Source: Paludibacteraceae bacterium
Lineage (GTDB): Bacteria; Bacteroidota; Bacteroidia; Bacteroidales; Paludibacteraceae
Direction: 5' to 3'
Length of the DNA: 64,000 nt
NCBI GenBank assembly: GCA_017471175.1
Contig: JAFUVS010000003.1
Span: 1 to 64,000, forward strand
Positions 8,713 through 17,229 of this stretch are shown one piece after another. Within the stretch, counting starts at the first letter, position 1. Every line of letters begins with the position of its first letter. Position numbers and translations under genes: made by a program. The notes beneath the pieces are model-generated. The model made no database searches, had not been told where the DNA came from, and was given only the letters and a program-made list of their open reading frames with translations.

Positions 8713-10464
8713 TTATTGTACAGTAACTTGCTGTTCGCCGAGGATAGACATTGCGCAACGGAAGCCGATGGTATTCGAGCTCTTGTCTTGATCCAAGTAG
8801 CGGCGTGTAGAGGGGTTGAGCCAATAGATACGGTCTTTCCAAGAGCCGCCCTTATAGACGCGAGCCGTCTTGGTGATACGCGGAGCCAAGATGTCAGAAG
8901 GGTCTGTCTTGAACACCGTATCATACCCCATGTGGGCATAAATCTCGCGGGTCATTGAGTCGCGCTCCAACGGGTAGTCGGTCGGAATGAAAGCGGTAGA
9001 GTCACCGTCTTTCCAGTCGCGTTTATCGTCCTCAAACGAGTAGGTGATTTCGATACAGCCGATAGAGTCCATTATCATACGTCCGTTCTCATCGCGTTTT
9101 GGCTGCGAGAAGATATTACCGCGGAACGAGTTGTACTCGGAAGTCTCTTGGAAAGAGGTCTCACGATATACGTCCAAAACCCATTCGTTGACGTTACCTG
9201 CCATATTATACAGACCGAAATCGTTCGGAAGGAATGCATCTACCGGACCGGTGATAACGTAATTATCGTTCAGTTTGCCGCTCATACCCATCATGTCGCC
9301 TCGTCCGCGAACGAAGTTGGCTTGCAGGCGACCGATGTTCTCTTTACTTAAGTCTCTGGGGTGGTAGCCCGACCACGGATAAATTTTGCCCTCAATGCTC
9401 AAACCGTCGTCTTCGGCATAAGGAGCATACGCGGCAAATTCCCATTCTGCCTCTGTCGGTAAGCGGAATCCGATGACCATTATACCGTCACCGTGATTGA
9501 CTTTACGGGGTTGACCGGTATATTTATCGATGATGGGGCGGTTACCGTATTCGGGCTGATACTCATCCGAATTGAGGTATTTCTCGGTATTGAACACAAA
9601 GTGCTGGCGTACCCATTCGTAAGGAGGATAGTATTCTACACGCACTTTGGTGGAATCTTTCGGGTTGGGGAACTCTTTGCTGACCATTTTGAATCCGGGA
9701 TGCGTACGTTCCCACTCTTGTACTTCAGCGGGACGGTTATCTACTTCCTGTGCCGCACCTTCTTCTTCGCCTTCTTCCTCTTCGTATTCTTCCTCATATT
9801 CTTCGCCTTCTTCTTCGCCTTCACCTACTGCTACGGGTTGCTCGGCGGGCGTACGGTCTTCTTGGTAGATAAGAGGAGTCAATTCGTTGAAAGGCGGACG
9901 GGCTATCTCGCCGCAACTCCACAATGCCAATTCGTTAACACGGTCGGTACGCCACTGGCAATACGCCATTGCCTGGTTCCAACTAACGCCGACTACGGGA
10001 TAGAAACTGAATGCGGGATGGTGGAAATAGAATTGGAGATACGGCTCGTTGTAAGCCATTTCTTCACGCCAAACAGTAGTGTCGGGGATGGCACGTTTAA
10101 CTAAATCTATATTGGTATTCCCGAAGACGACCCGCATCCAGCGGATATATTCGTTCCAGTCGAGGTTGGTAATCTCGTACTTGTCCATATAGAACGAACT
10201 AACCGTTACGGAACGGGACATATTATCTCGCGGCGCGGTGATAAACTCATCTTTCTCCCCGATGGTAAACGAACCGCCTTCTATGGCAACCATACTGGAC
10301 GGCGTACCATAGGAAACGCCTTCAATCGCTTCAAAATAAGTAGTTTTCTTGTCGTAGTAATTCCAACCGGTAGCGTGAGAAACCTTGGTGTTCAACTCGC
10401 GTTTGCTGCATGCGCCAAAGAGAACAACCAGCGCAATTAGTACGATTTGAGATACTTTGTTCAT
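8713..10464 (-). CDS. gldJ: GldJ-type lipoprotein with formylglycine-enzyme-like domain
   Basis: This 583-residue outer-membrane lipoprotein has a lipobox (LFGAC, Cys19) after a short hydrophobic signal. The mature part has the TGWNYYD segment followed by IEGGSFTIGE, the opening of the SUMF1/FGE-sulfatase fold. It ends in MAGNVNEWVLD, KGGSWKDR and GFRCAM, which are typical of the fold. This arrangement is that of GldJ, needed for gliding and type IX secretion in Bacteroidetes; such proteins are structural rather than catalytic. At about residues 205-235 there is a very acidic, Glu-rich insert encoded by low-complexity sequence. porQ, another type IX secretion gene, lies further along in the window. 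Confidence 0.85.
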   Translation of the reverse strand: MNKVSQIVLIALVVLFGACSKRELNTKVSHATGWNYYDKKTTYFEAIEGVSYGTPSSMVAIEGGSFTIGEKDEFITAPRDNMSRSVTVSSFYMDKYEITNLDWNEYIRWMRVVFGNTNIDLVKRAIPDTTVWREEMAYNEPYLQFYFHHPAFSFYPVVGVSWNQAMAYCQWRTDRVNELALWSCGEIARPPFNELTPLIYQEDRTPAEQPVAVGEGEEEGEEYEEEYEEEEGEEEGAAQEVDNRPAEVQEWERTHPGFKMVSKEFPNPKDSTKVRVEYYPPYEWVRQHFVFNTEKYLNSDEYQPEYGNRPIIDKYTGQPRKVNHGDGIMVIGFRLPTEAEWEFAAYAPYAEDDGLSIEGKIYPWSGYHPRDLSKENIGRLQANFVRGRGDMMGMSGKLNDNYVITGPVDAFLPNDFGLYNMAGNVNEWVLDVYRETSFQETSEYNSFRGNIFSQPKRDENGRMIMDSIGCIEITYSFEDDKRDWKDGDSTAFIPTDYPLERDSMTREIYAHMGYDTVFKTDPSDILAPRITKTARVYKGGSWKDRIYWLNPSTRRYLDQDKSSNTIGFRCAMSILGEQQVTVQ

Positions 10465-10498
10465 ATACGTATTTTTATACTATTTCCGTTTCAGCCCG

Positions 10499-10506
10499 CA
10501 AAGATA
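10499..10506 (-). promoter_or_regulatory. Putative -7 element for gldJ
   Basis: Read on the minus strand this is TATCTTTG, matching TAnnTTTG, about 35 bases before the gldJ start codon. The -33 region (a TTTCG-like sequence) is weak, so the call rests on the -7 element and its position. Confidence 0.5.
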
Positions 10507-10631
10507 AGTTTTTTTTGGTATGTGCACGAAACTTTTTGCGAAAATTATTCAAAAAATGTGTTTTTCTTCTCTCGAAGGTACAAAAATCTTGCAAAATGCA
10601 GAAAAATTCGTAGCAAATAGCGGAATTGTTG

Positions 10632-10639
10632 TACCTTTG
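10632..10639 (+). promoter_or_regulatory. Putative -7 element for folP
   Basis: TACCTTTG lies 19 bases before the ATG at 10658. It supports that start over the longer open frame beginning at 10520, because the upstream start would place the promoter inside the gene. No good -33 match was found. Confidence 0.55.
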
Positions 10640-10657
10640 CGAGCCAAAAATCGGATT

Positions 10658-11494
10658 ATGCATTCACTACGTTTTGGAAAAAGACTCGTTGAACTCACAT
10701 CGCCGCAGGTAATGGGGATTGTGAATATAACCCCGGACAGTTTTTCAGTTCACTGTTCTTCGTGCAGTGAAGCCGAAGTGCTTGCTTCCGTATCGAATAT
10801 GCTGCAAGCAGGAGCGGATATAATTGATGTGGGCGGCTATAGTACGCGTCCCGGAGCTGCTTTCGTGAGCGAAGAAGAGGAGTGGCATCGCGTCAGTGTG
10901 GCATTGCGGGCTATTCGTTCAACGTGGAAAGATGTAATCATTTCTTTGGATACGTTCCGCAGCTCCATAGCGCAAAAGGCGATAGAGCAGTACGATGTGC
11001 AGATTATTAACGATGTGTCGGGCGGACAGTGGGACGAACGAATGTATGATATTGTTTCGTGCGCGCGTGTTCCATATATATTGACACACACGCGATGGAT
11101 TACGCCCTCGCAGGAATCAGCATCCGCATGCGAGGATGTGGTTAGCGAAGTGTTGCATTTTTTAGAGGAGCGTTTGAACCGTTTGCATCGGATGGGTGTG
11201 TCCGATGTGATTATAGACCCGGGCTTCGGATTAGGTAAGAGTATAGAAGAAAGTTATACTTTGCTTCGCGAATTGGATGTGTTTCAGGTGCTTCAATGTC
11301 CCGTTTTGGCAGGTATGTCGCGCAAATCGATGCTCTTCAAGCCGTTAGGGATTACACCTTTAGAAGCTCTTAACGCTACCACTGCAGTCAATATGTTGGC
11401 TCTATCGCACGGAGCAGACATCTTGCGCGTACACGATGTACTCGAAGCGCGCCAAGCCGTGCAACTATACCGAATGACCTATCCGAAGGACTAA
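10658..11494 (+). CDS. folP: Dihydropteroate synthase
   Basis: This enzyme condenses p-aminobenzoate with hydroxymethyl-dihydropterin diphosphate in folate synthesis. Family motifs are visible: VMGIVNITPDSFS near the start, DIIDVGGYSTRPGA, SLDTFRS, IINDVSGG, DVIIDPGFGLGKS and AGMSRKS. Starting at 10658 gives about 278 residues, the normal length. The longer frame from 10520 adds 46 residues of unlike composition that cover the promoter. It is followed 16 bases later by cdaA, a neighbour pair common in Bacteroidetes. Confidence 0.95.
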   Translation: MHSLRFGKRLVELTSPQVMGIVNITPDSFSVHCSSCSEAEVLASVSNMLQAGADIIDVGGYSTRPGAAFVSEEEEWHRVSVALRAIRSTWKDVIISLDTFRSSIAQKAIEQYDVQIINDVSGGQWDERMYDIVSCARVPYILTHTRWITPSQESASACEDVVSEVLHFLEERLNRLHRMGVSDVIIDPGFGLGKSIEESYTLLRELDVFQVLQCPVLAGMSRKSMLFKPLGITPLEALNATTAVNMLALSHGADILRVHDVLEARQAVQLYRMTYPKD

Positions 11495-11510
11495 TGTAAG
11501 TTTTAGTACT

Positions 11511-12293
11511 ATGTTTTTTCCGGCTTTTACCCTCAAGGACTTAATAGATATACTGCTGATTGCCACAATTTTGTATGGGGTATTCCGTTTGCTGCGTCAT
11601 AGCGGTGCGGTCAATTTGTTTTGGGGTATATTGCTCTTCATACTGACTTGGTTTATAGTTAGTTATGTGTTTCAGTTGGAGCTGACAGGTGCTTTATTTG
11701 ATCGTATCATCAGCGTTGGGGCTATTGCGCTGATAGTCATCTTTCAGAATGAGATTCGCTCTTTCTTCAATCATTTGGGGTTGCGTATGGGCAAAATGTC
11801 GCGAATCTTTCGCTCTGCCACATCGGTGGAGTCGCAACAAGTCTTGCAGCAGGTGGTGATAGCCTGTTCGCACATGGCGAAGCAACGCACCGGTGCGCTT
11901 ATCGTCTTGACCAACAAGCAGGATCTGTTGGAGTATGCCGAAACAGGCGAGTTTATTGATGCCGATGTGTCCACGCGGTTGATAGAGAACATCTTTTTCA
12001 AGAACTCGCCACTGCACGACGGAGCACTCATTATCCACAAAGACAGGTTGTACAGTGCCGCTTGTGTGTTGCCCATCTCTGCCAATCGCAATCTGCCCAA
12101 GCATTACGGATTGCGCCATCGAGCCGGCTTGGGAATATCCGAAAAGACCGATGCGGTAGCCGTGGTAGTGAGTGAAGAGACGGGACATATATCGGTGGCG
12201 CACGAAGAAAAGATGACGGAGGTGGAGGTCGATGAATTATTGGATGTACTCTTAGTGGCTTTAGATTCTAAAAAACAGATTAACAATATATAA
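11511..12293 (+). CDS. cdaA: Diadenylate cyclase (CdaA/DacA type)
   Basis: This enzyme makes the second messenger c-di-AMP from two ATP. Three hydrophobic helices occupy about residues 10-90, followed by the DAC domain with the nucleotide-binding DGA motif (LHDGALII, near residue 170) and the RHR motif (GLRHRAGLG, near 202). The 260-residue length is typical of the membrane-bound form. It sits between folP and metG with short spacing (16 and 4 bases), so the three are probably cotranscribed. The CdaR and GlmM partners of Firmicutes are absent here. Confidence 0.95.
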   Translation: MFFPAFTLKDLIDILLIATILYGVFRLLRHSGAVNLFWGILLFILTWFIVSYVFQLELTGALFDRIISVGAIALIVIFQNEIRSFFNHLGLRMGKMSRIFRSATSVESQQVLQQVVIACSHMAKQRTGALIVLTNKQDLLEYAETGEFIDADVSTRLIENIFFKNSPLHDGALIIHKDRLYSAACVLPISANRNLPKHYGLRHRAGLGISEKTDAVAVVVSEETGHISVAHEEKMTEVEVDELLDVLLVALDSKKQINNI

Positions 12294-12297
12294 ACGT

Positions 12298-14373
12298 ATG
12301 ACATACAAACGAACATTAGTTACTTCGGCACTGCCGTATGCCAATGGTCCGGTGCATATCGGTCATTTGGCAGGAGTCTATGTGCCGGCAGATATTTACG
12401 TAAGGTATCTTCGTCTTCGCGGGCAGGACGTACTTTTTGTTTGCGGTAGTGACGAACACGGCGTGCCGGTAACCATCCGTGCGCGCAAGGAGGGTATCAC
12501 CACGCAGCAGGTGGTGGATCGTTATCACGAACTCATCAAGCGGTCGTTTGCCGATTTCGGCATCTCGTTTGATATCTATTCGCGGACTACGAGTGCCATC
12601 CACCATCAGTTCGCGGCTGACTATTTCCGCCGCTTGTACGACAACGGCAAGTTCATAGAGCAGACTACGGAGCAGTTCTATGACCCCGAAACGGGCGAGT
12701 TCCTGACCGACCGCAATATCCGAGGCGAGTGTCCGCACTGCCATTCGTTAGGTGCCTACGGCGACCAGTGCGAGAAATGCGGTTCGGCTCTCTCGCCGGA
12801 TGAGTTGATTAACCCGTATAATGCTATCAACGGCAATCCGTTAGAGAAAAAGAGTACTTCCCATTGGTATCTGCCCTTGGATCAGTATCAGCAGTGGTTG
12901 GAGCAGTGGATACTGGAAGATCATAAAGAGTGGCGTGCGAATGTCTATGGTCAGTGTAAGTCGTGGTTGGATAACGGGCTCAAGCCTCGTGCCGTAACGC
13001 GCGACTTGGACTGGGGTATCCCCGTACCCGTAGAAGGAGCGGACGGCAAAGTGCTGTACGTATGGTTTGACGCACCAATCGGCTATATATCCAATACCAA
13101 AGAACTATGCGATGCGCAACCGGAAAAGTACGGTAAATGGGAAACGTGGTGGAAAGACAAGGAGACGCGTCTGATTCACTTTATCGGGAAGGACAATATC
13201 GTGTTCCACTGCATCGTCTTCCCCACGATGCTCAAGGCTGACGGCTCGTATATATTGCCCGACAATGTGCCGGCGAACGAGTTTTTGAACCTTGAAGGGG
13301 ACAAGATTTCTACATCGCGCAACTGGGCGGTATGGCTCAACGAGTATTTGGACGATTTCCCCGGTAAGCAGGATGTGTTGCGCTACGTGCTGACCGCCAA
13401 TGCGCCGGAGACCAAAGACAACGACTTCACGTGGGCAGATTTCCAGGCGCGCAATAACAACGAACTCGTCGCTATCTATGGTAATTTTGTCAACCGCGCT
13501 TTGGTACTGACCCAGAAGTATTTCGGTGGCAAAGTACCAGAACTTCATTCGCTGACAGAGTATGACGAGCAGACGATTGCCGCTTTCCGCGATGTGAAAG
13601 AGCGGTTGGAAGGTTTGTTGGACACGTTCCGTTTCCGCGACGCACAAAAAGAGGTGATGAATCTGGCGCGCATCGGCAATAAGTATCTTGCCGATACGGC
13701 TCCTTGGACAACCGCCAAGACGGATATGGAGCGTACTGCCACCATCCTGTCGGTCGCCTTGCAGATTGTTGCCAATCTCAGTATCGCTTTTGAGCCATTC
13801 CTTCCTTTCTCATCGAAGCGTCTTAGAGAGATGCTTCGCCTGCCGGAATTGCGTTGGGAACAGTTAGGCAGTCTCAATCTGCTTCCTGTCGGTCACGAGT
13901 TGGGTGAGGTGTCGTTGCTCTTTGACAAGATAGAAGATACGGCAGTTCAAGCGCAGTTGGATCGTTTGGCTCGTATCAAGGAAGAGAATGAACGCCTTCA
14001 GAAAGAGGAAGATATGAAGAACTGGCAACCCGCTCCGATAAAAGGTGTGGTAACGATAGATGATTTCGATAAGTTGGATATCCGTGTGGCTACCGTTCTG
14101 GATTGTCAGCCGGTAAAGAAGTCCGAGCGATTGCTTTCGTTCCGTTTGGACGATGGTATGGGCGGTCGCACCATATTAAGCGGCATCGCGCAGAGTTATC
14201 CCGATCCGTCCGTGCTGATAGGCAAGCAAGTGCTTTATATCGCTAACTTCCCGCCGCGCAAGATGATGGGACAAACGAGCGAGGGTATGATACTCAGTGC
14301 TGTCAATGCGGATGGCAAGTTAGTGGTAACGACTGTCAGCCGAGATGTGCGTAATGGAGTTCAAGTGGGCTGA
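12298..14373 (+). CDS. metG: Methionyl-tRNA synthetase with C-terminal tRNA-binding domain
   Basis: This enzyme charges initiator and elongator tRNA-Met. The 691-residue protein has the HIGH motif (NGPVHIGH near residue 19), a zinc knuckle [18 protein letters not shown] in the connective domain, and KISTS near residue 336 in place of KMSKS. The last ~110 residues form an EMAP/Trbp111-like tRNA-binding domain ([13 protein letters not shown] onward). It lies 4 bases after cdaA. By coincidence or by clustering, an initiator tRNA-Met gene lies immediately downstream on the other strand. Confidence 0.97.
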   Translation: MTYKRTLVTSALPYANGPVHIGHLAGVYVPADIYVRYLRLRGQDVLFVCGSDEHGVPVTIRARKEGITTQQVVDRYHELIKRSFADFGISFDIYSRTTSAIHHQFAADYFRRLYDNGKFIEQTTEQFYDPETGEFLTDRNIRGECPHCHSLGAYGDQCEKCGSALSPDELINPYNAINGNPLEKKSTSHWYLPLDQYQQWLEQWILEDHKEWRANVYGQCKSWLDNGLKPRAVTRDLDWGIPVPVEGADGKVLYVWFDAPIGYISNTKELCDAQPEKYGKWETWWKDKETRLIHFIGKDNIVFHCIVFPTMLKADGSYILPDNVPANEFLNLEGDKISTSRNWAVWLNEYLDDFPGKQDVLRYVLTANAPETKDNDFTWADFQARNNNELVAIYGNFVNRALVLTQKYFGGKVPELHSLTEYDEQTIAAFRDVKERLEGLLDTFRFRDAQKEVMNLARIGNKYLADTAPWTTAKTDMERTATILSVALQIVANLSIAFEPFLPFSSKRLREMLRLPELRWEQLGSLNLLPVGHELGEVSLLFDKIEDTAVQAQLDRLARIKEENERLQKEEDMKNWQPAPIKGVVTIDDFDKLDIRVATVLDCQPVKKSERLLSFRLDDGMGGRTILSGIAQSYPDPSVLIGKQVLYIANFPPRKMMGQTSEGMILSAVNADGKLVVTTVSRDVRNGVQVG

Positions 14374-14406
14374 TTTCTCTATGCGACAGTATGCGATATA
14401 TAAGAG

Positions 14407-14444
14407 AAGTGATGTCGGTCATTCCGTTGCGACCGACATCACTT
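14407..14444. terminator. Hairpin between metG and tRNA-fMet
   Basis: AAGTGATGTCGGTC at 14407-14420 pairs perfectly with GACCGACATCACTT at 14431-14444 around a 10-base loop. It lies between the converging ends of metG and the tRNA. The trailing T-run is short, so termination strength is uncertain. Confidence 0.7.
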
Positions 14445-14447
14445 TCT

Positions 14448-14522
<75 letters not shown>

Positions 14523-14554
14523 ATATTATATTAGGTTATTCCCTAATCGGGCTG

Positions 14555-14585
14555 CAAAAGTACTGCTAATTTTTGAAGTAGCAAA
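14555..14585 (-). promoter_or_regulatory. Promoter of tRNA-fMet
   Basis: On the minus strand this reads TTTG (14582-14585), 19 bases, then TACTTTTG (14555-14562). It is an exact match to the Bacteroidetes consensus, about 32 bases before the tRNA 5' end. Confidence 0.8.
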
Positions 14586-14643
14586 TTTTTTCTTTAAAAA
14601 AGTGCATTTTTGTGCGTTAATTGTATATTTAGTCTTTTAGATT

Positions 14644-15087
14644 ATGCTTTCAGAGCCTCAATATCCTGCTTTAGCCGTTGATGCGGCTTGTTCCGGCAAT
14701 CCGGGTACGCTTGAGTTTCGTGCCGTCATTGTGGATTCACCTACGGCGAGTCAAAGTGCGAACGGCACGCAGGTGTTCCATCGCGGTCCATACGCGCAAG
14801 GAACAAATAATATCGGCGAGTTTCTCGCCTTGGTATTGGGCTTGGCATACGTCCAAAAGTATCGGTTGGATTGGCCTATCTATACGGACAGTATAACGGC
14901 ATTGTCTTGGGTAAGGCAGCGCAAATGTAAGAGCAAGATAGAGTGGGGGAAGCAGAATGAGGAGTTGTTTTATGCCGTTCGCAAGGCGGAGGCGTGGCTG
15001 CATACACATAATTGGACAACGCCGATTCTCAAATGGGAAACGCGGCTATGGGGAGAGATTCCTGCCGATTTCGGGCGAAAGGGCTGA
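14644..15087 (+). CDS. rnhA: Ribonuclease HI
   Basis: This enzyme cuts the RNA strand of RNA-DNA hybrids, for example at primers and R-loops. The 147-residue protein has the first acidic residue in AVDAACSGNPG, the Glu of NNIGEFLAL, the Asp of YTDS and a late Asp in IPADFGRKG, matching the DEDD active site. It has no N-terminal hybrid-binding domain. It stands alone on the plus strand, convergent with the HU gene across a terminator. Confidence 0.9.
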   Translation: MLSEPQYPALAVDAACSGNPGTLEFRAVIVDSPTASQSANGTQVFHRGPYAQGTNNIGEFLALVLGLAYVQKYRLDWPIYTDSITALSWVRQRKCKSKIEWGKQNEELFYAVRKAEAWLHTHNWTTPILKWETRLWGEIPADFGRKG

Positions 15088-15155
15088 AAATGAAGATGAA
15101 AGATGAGAGTTGAATGAAGTTGAAAGTCTAAAGAAGAAAGAAAGGATGAAAAAGA

Positions 15156-15191
15156 AAAAAGTCTGTCTGACGAAGGTCGGACAGACTTTTT
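15156..15191. terminator. Bidirectional terminator between rnhA and HU
   Basis: A 16-bp stem with one T-G pair (AAAAAGTCTGTC on the left, GACAGACTTTTT on the right) closes a 4-base loop. A- and T-tracts serve both converging genes. Confidence 0.9.
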
Positions 15192-15210
15192 AATTACAAG
15201 CAAGGCTGAA

Positions 15211-15474
15211 TTAGAGAGCCAATTTGGCACCTGCTTTGAACTTAACAACGTTCTTGGCGGGAATGTCAATAGCTTTACCGGTAGCGGGGTTGACACCTTT
15301 GCGAGCGGCGCGTTTGCCAACAGAGAAAGTACCGAAGCCAATCATTTGAACGTTATCGCCCTTTTTCAGAGCCTCGATTACAACTTCCATAGCAGCCTCA
15401 ACGGCTTTGGCGGCATCCACTTTCGTCATTTCGGCTTTTGCTGCAACGGCAGCAACGAGTTCACCTTTGTTCAT
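15211..15474 (-). CDS. hup: HU family DNA-binding protein
   Basis: This 87-residue nucleoid protein shows the HU fold. It has an N-terminal helical half (NKGELVAAVAAKAEMTK), the GFGTFSVGKRAARKG beta region, and the DNA-binding arm with NPATGKAIDIPAKNVVKFKAG. It is a single gene with its own promoter and a palindrome in the leader. The length and the NPATG tip are standard. Confidence 0.96.
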   Translation of the reverse strand: MNKGELVAAVAAKAEMTKVDAAKAVEAAMEVVIEALKKGDNVQMIGFGTFSVGKRAARKGVNPATGKAIDIPAKNVVKFKAGAKLAL

Positions 15475-15489
15475 AAATTGATAGTTTTA

Positions 15490-15529
15490 TAATTAAACGT
15501 TTAATTAAGAATAGGATTATCTCCTAATT
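15490..15529 (-). promoter_or_regulatory. Palindrome and hairpin in the HU leader
   Basis: TAATTAAACGTTTAATTA (15490-15507) is a perfect 18-bp palindrome. Next to it, 15508-15529 forms a bulged hairpin, GAATAGGA against TCCTAATTC. Both fall between the promoter and the start codon, so they are candidates for an operator or a translational control site. Confidence 0.5.
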
Positions 15530-15535
15530 CGGTCG

Positions 15536-15566
15536 CAAAGATACAGCCATTTTCTTTTCATACAAA
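15536..15566 (-). promoter_or_regulatory. Promoter of the HU gene
   Basis: On the minus strand: TTTG (15563-15566), 19 bases, TATCTTTG (15536-15543). This matches the Bacteroidetes housekeeping consensus at both elements. Confidence 0.8.
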
Positions 15567-15632
15567 TTGTTTTGCAAAAAAATCATATTTTTTTGCTTAC
15601 TTTTGGTATTTTTTGCTTGGGAATGCTGCCAT

Positions 15633-15664
15633 TTTGTGTGTTTCAACTATTTGCAGTACCTTTG
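15633..15664 (+). promoter_or_regulatory. Promoter of the rhomboid gene
   Basis: TTTG (15633-15636), 20 bases, TACCTTTG (15657-15664), about 60 bases before the rhomboid ATG. Both elements match the consensus. Confidence 0.75.
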
Positions 15665-15724
15665 GCACGCATTTTGACCGATTGAATGTGCAATATATAT
15701 AAGAACACAATCTTTTAGGGTACT

Positions 15725-16480
15725 ATGTTTAATAATCTTCCTCGTTCAACCCGTTATTTGTTGATTGCCAATTTAGTGATGTGGCTGTTGGACGAAACGA
15801 TGCAACGTTACGGCATTCACCTTACCGCTTTATTGGGACTTCATTATTGGTCGGCTCCCGGTGTGCATATATGGCAGCCTGTTACCTATATGTTTATGCA
15901 CGGCGGTTTTCGTCACTTGTTTTTCAATATGTTCGCGCTCTTGATGTTCGGTCCTGTATTGGAGCGAGAGTGGGGGGAAAGGAAGTTTTTGCTGTATTAT
16001 TTCGTGTGCGGTTTGGGTGCCGCGCTTGTTCAGGAGGTGGTATGGTGTGTGCAGTTGCAGGCATTATTAGGGCAGTATAGCGAATTGCAGGTGGCGGCGT
16101 ATGCCTCGCAGATGGTAACAATCGGGGCGAGCGGAGCCGTGTTCGGCATTTTGTTCGCATTTGGCTGGCTGTTCCCGGATGTGCCGATGTTTCTGTTTTT
16201 CATTCCCATTCCGATACGTGCGCGCACGATGGTGATTATCTACGCGTTGATTGAATTGGCTGAAGGTTTTTCGTCCATACCGGGCGATAACGTGGCGCAT
16301 TTTGCCCATTTGGGCGGTATGTTGTTCGGCTGGCTGCTACTTTATTATTGGCGCAGAGGGGGCGACAAGAGTTTTTCAACGCTGTTTTCTCGTTTTGTAT
16401 GGAAGAAGCATCCTACAGCAGATAACGAGGGGAAGTCAAAATTCTCCGGCTATCATTATCAGCGAAGATTGGATGATTAG
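15725..16480 (+). CDS. Rhomboid family intramembrane serine protease
   Basis: This 251-residue, six-helix membrane protein is predicted to cleave single-pass membrane proteins within the bilayer. The first catalytic signature is MHGGFRHLFFNM in helix 2. The catalytic serine is in IGASGAVFG, and the catalytic histidine is in HFAHLGGMLFG. All the expected active residues are present. The last ~40 residues are basic and cytoplasmic. The substrate cannot be told from the sequence. Confidence 0.9.
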   Translation: MFNNLPRSTRYLLIANLVMWLLDETMQRYGIHLTALLGLHYWSAPGVHIWQPVTYMFMHGGFRHLFFNMFALLMFGPVLEREWGERKFLLYYFVCGLGAALVQEVVWCVQLQALLGQYSELQVAAYASQMVTIGASGAVFGILFAFGWLFPDVPMFLFFIPIPIRARTMVIIYALIELAEGFSSIPGDNVAHFAHLGGMLFGWLLLYYWRRGGDKSFSTLFSRFVWKKHPTADNEGKSKFSGYHYQRRLDD

Positions 16481-16561
16481 TATTGTAGGGTAGTTTTGTC
16501 AGGAACGATGGATTAAAAACGCTTTTCGGATAAATGAAAGCATATATAATAAGGTACAAGA

Positions 16562-17209
16562 ATGAATACGATTAAAATTACTCTTTTCAGCTGCTTGGCA
16601 TTATCTGTGCTGACCGGTTGTATTCCACGGCGTATGACTCTGTTTAGTGAGTCGGGTGGTATTGACAATGCCGAATACCGTCAGCCTGATGTACCGAGTT
16701 TCGTAATAGAGAAGGGTGATGCTGTCAGCATACAGTTCTTCGGTCAGGATAATGAGGCTGTTAACCCGTTTAATATAGGTGAAGCACGCTATATAGTCGA
16801 TGCGGAAGGCAATGTAACTCTGCCTGTTATAGGCAAAGTGAATGTAGCCGGAAAAACCGTTTTAGAGGTGCAGAAGCAGTTAGAGCTGCAAGCCTCGCAG
16901 CACCTGCGTCATCCTGTCGTGAGGGTACGTATCCACAATACGCAGGTGACGGTAATCGGCGAAGTGAAACGCCCCGGTACGTTTGCTATCGAAACGCCCG
17001 TTACCTTGTTGGCAGCATTAGGTATGGCAGGCGATATGTTGCCCAATGCGCGGCGAGACAACGTACTCGTACAGCGACAAAGCAACGGAAAAGTCTTTCA
17101 GTATAGGGTCAATCTGCTCACCGATGAATTGTTTTCTTCCCCTTGTTACTACCTTCAGAAAGGCGATGTGGTCTATGTCAGTCCGCGCTATAAGTCTTCT
17201 CATCGTTAA
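16562..17209 (+). CDS. Polysaccharide export lipoprotein (Wza-like)
   Basis: This 215-residue lipoprotein has a lipobox (LTGC, Cys19-20). The Poly_export domain begins with FVIEKGDAVSIQF and continues through VDAEGNVTLPVIGKV. A SLBB-type domain follows (VTVIGEVKRPGTF). Such proteins form or feed the outer-membrane pore for capsule or exopolysaccharide. It is shorter than enterobacterial Wza. It is paired 20 bases upstream of a Wzz-type chain-length protein, but no glycosyltransferases are nearby, so the sugar synthesis genes must lie elsewhere. Confidence 0.85.
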   Translation: MNTIKITLFSCLALSVLTGCIPRRMTLFSESGGIDNAEYRQPDVPSFVIEKGDAVSIQFFGQDNEAVNPFNIGEARYIVDAEGNVTLPVIGKVNVAGKTVLEVQKQLELQASQHLRHPVVRVRIHNTQVTVIGEVKRPGTFAIETPVTLLAALGMAGDMLPNARRDNVLVQRQSNGKVFQYRVNLLTDELFSSPCYYLQKGDVVYVSPRYKSSHR

Positions 17210-17229
17210 CCCCAATAAATAGAACGGAT

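Noticed and set aside
10520-10657. Upstream start for folP
   Set aside because: It would place the TACCTTTG promoter element inside the gene and adds 46 residues not found in the family.
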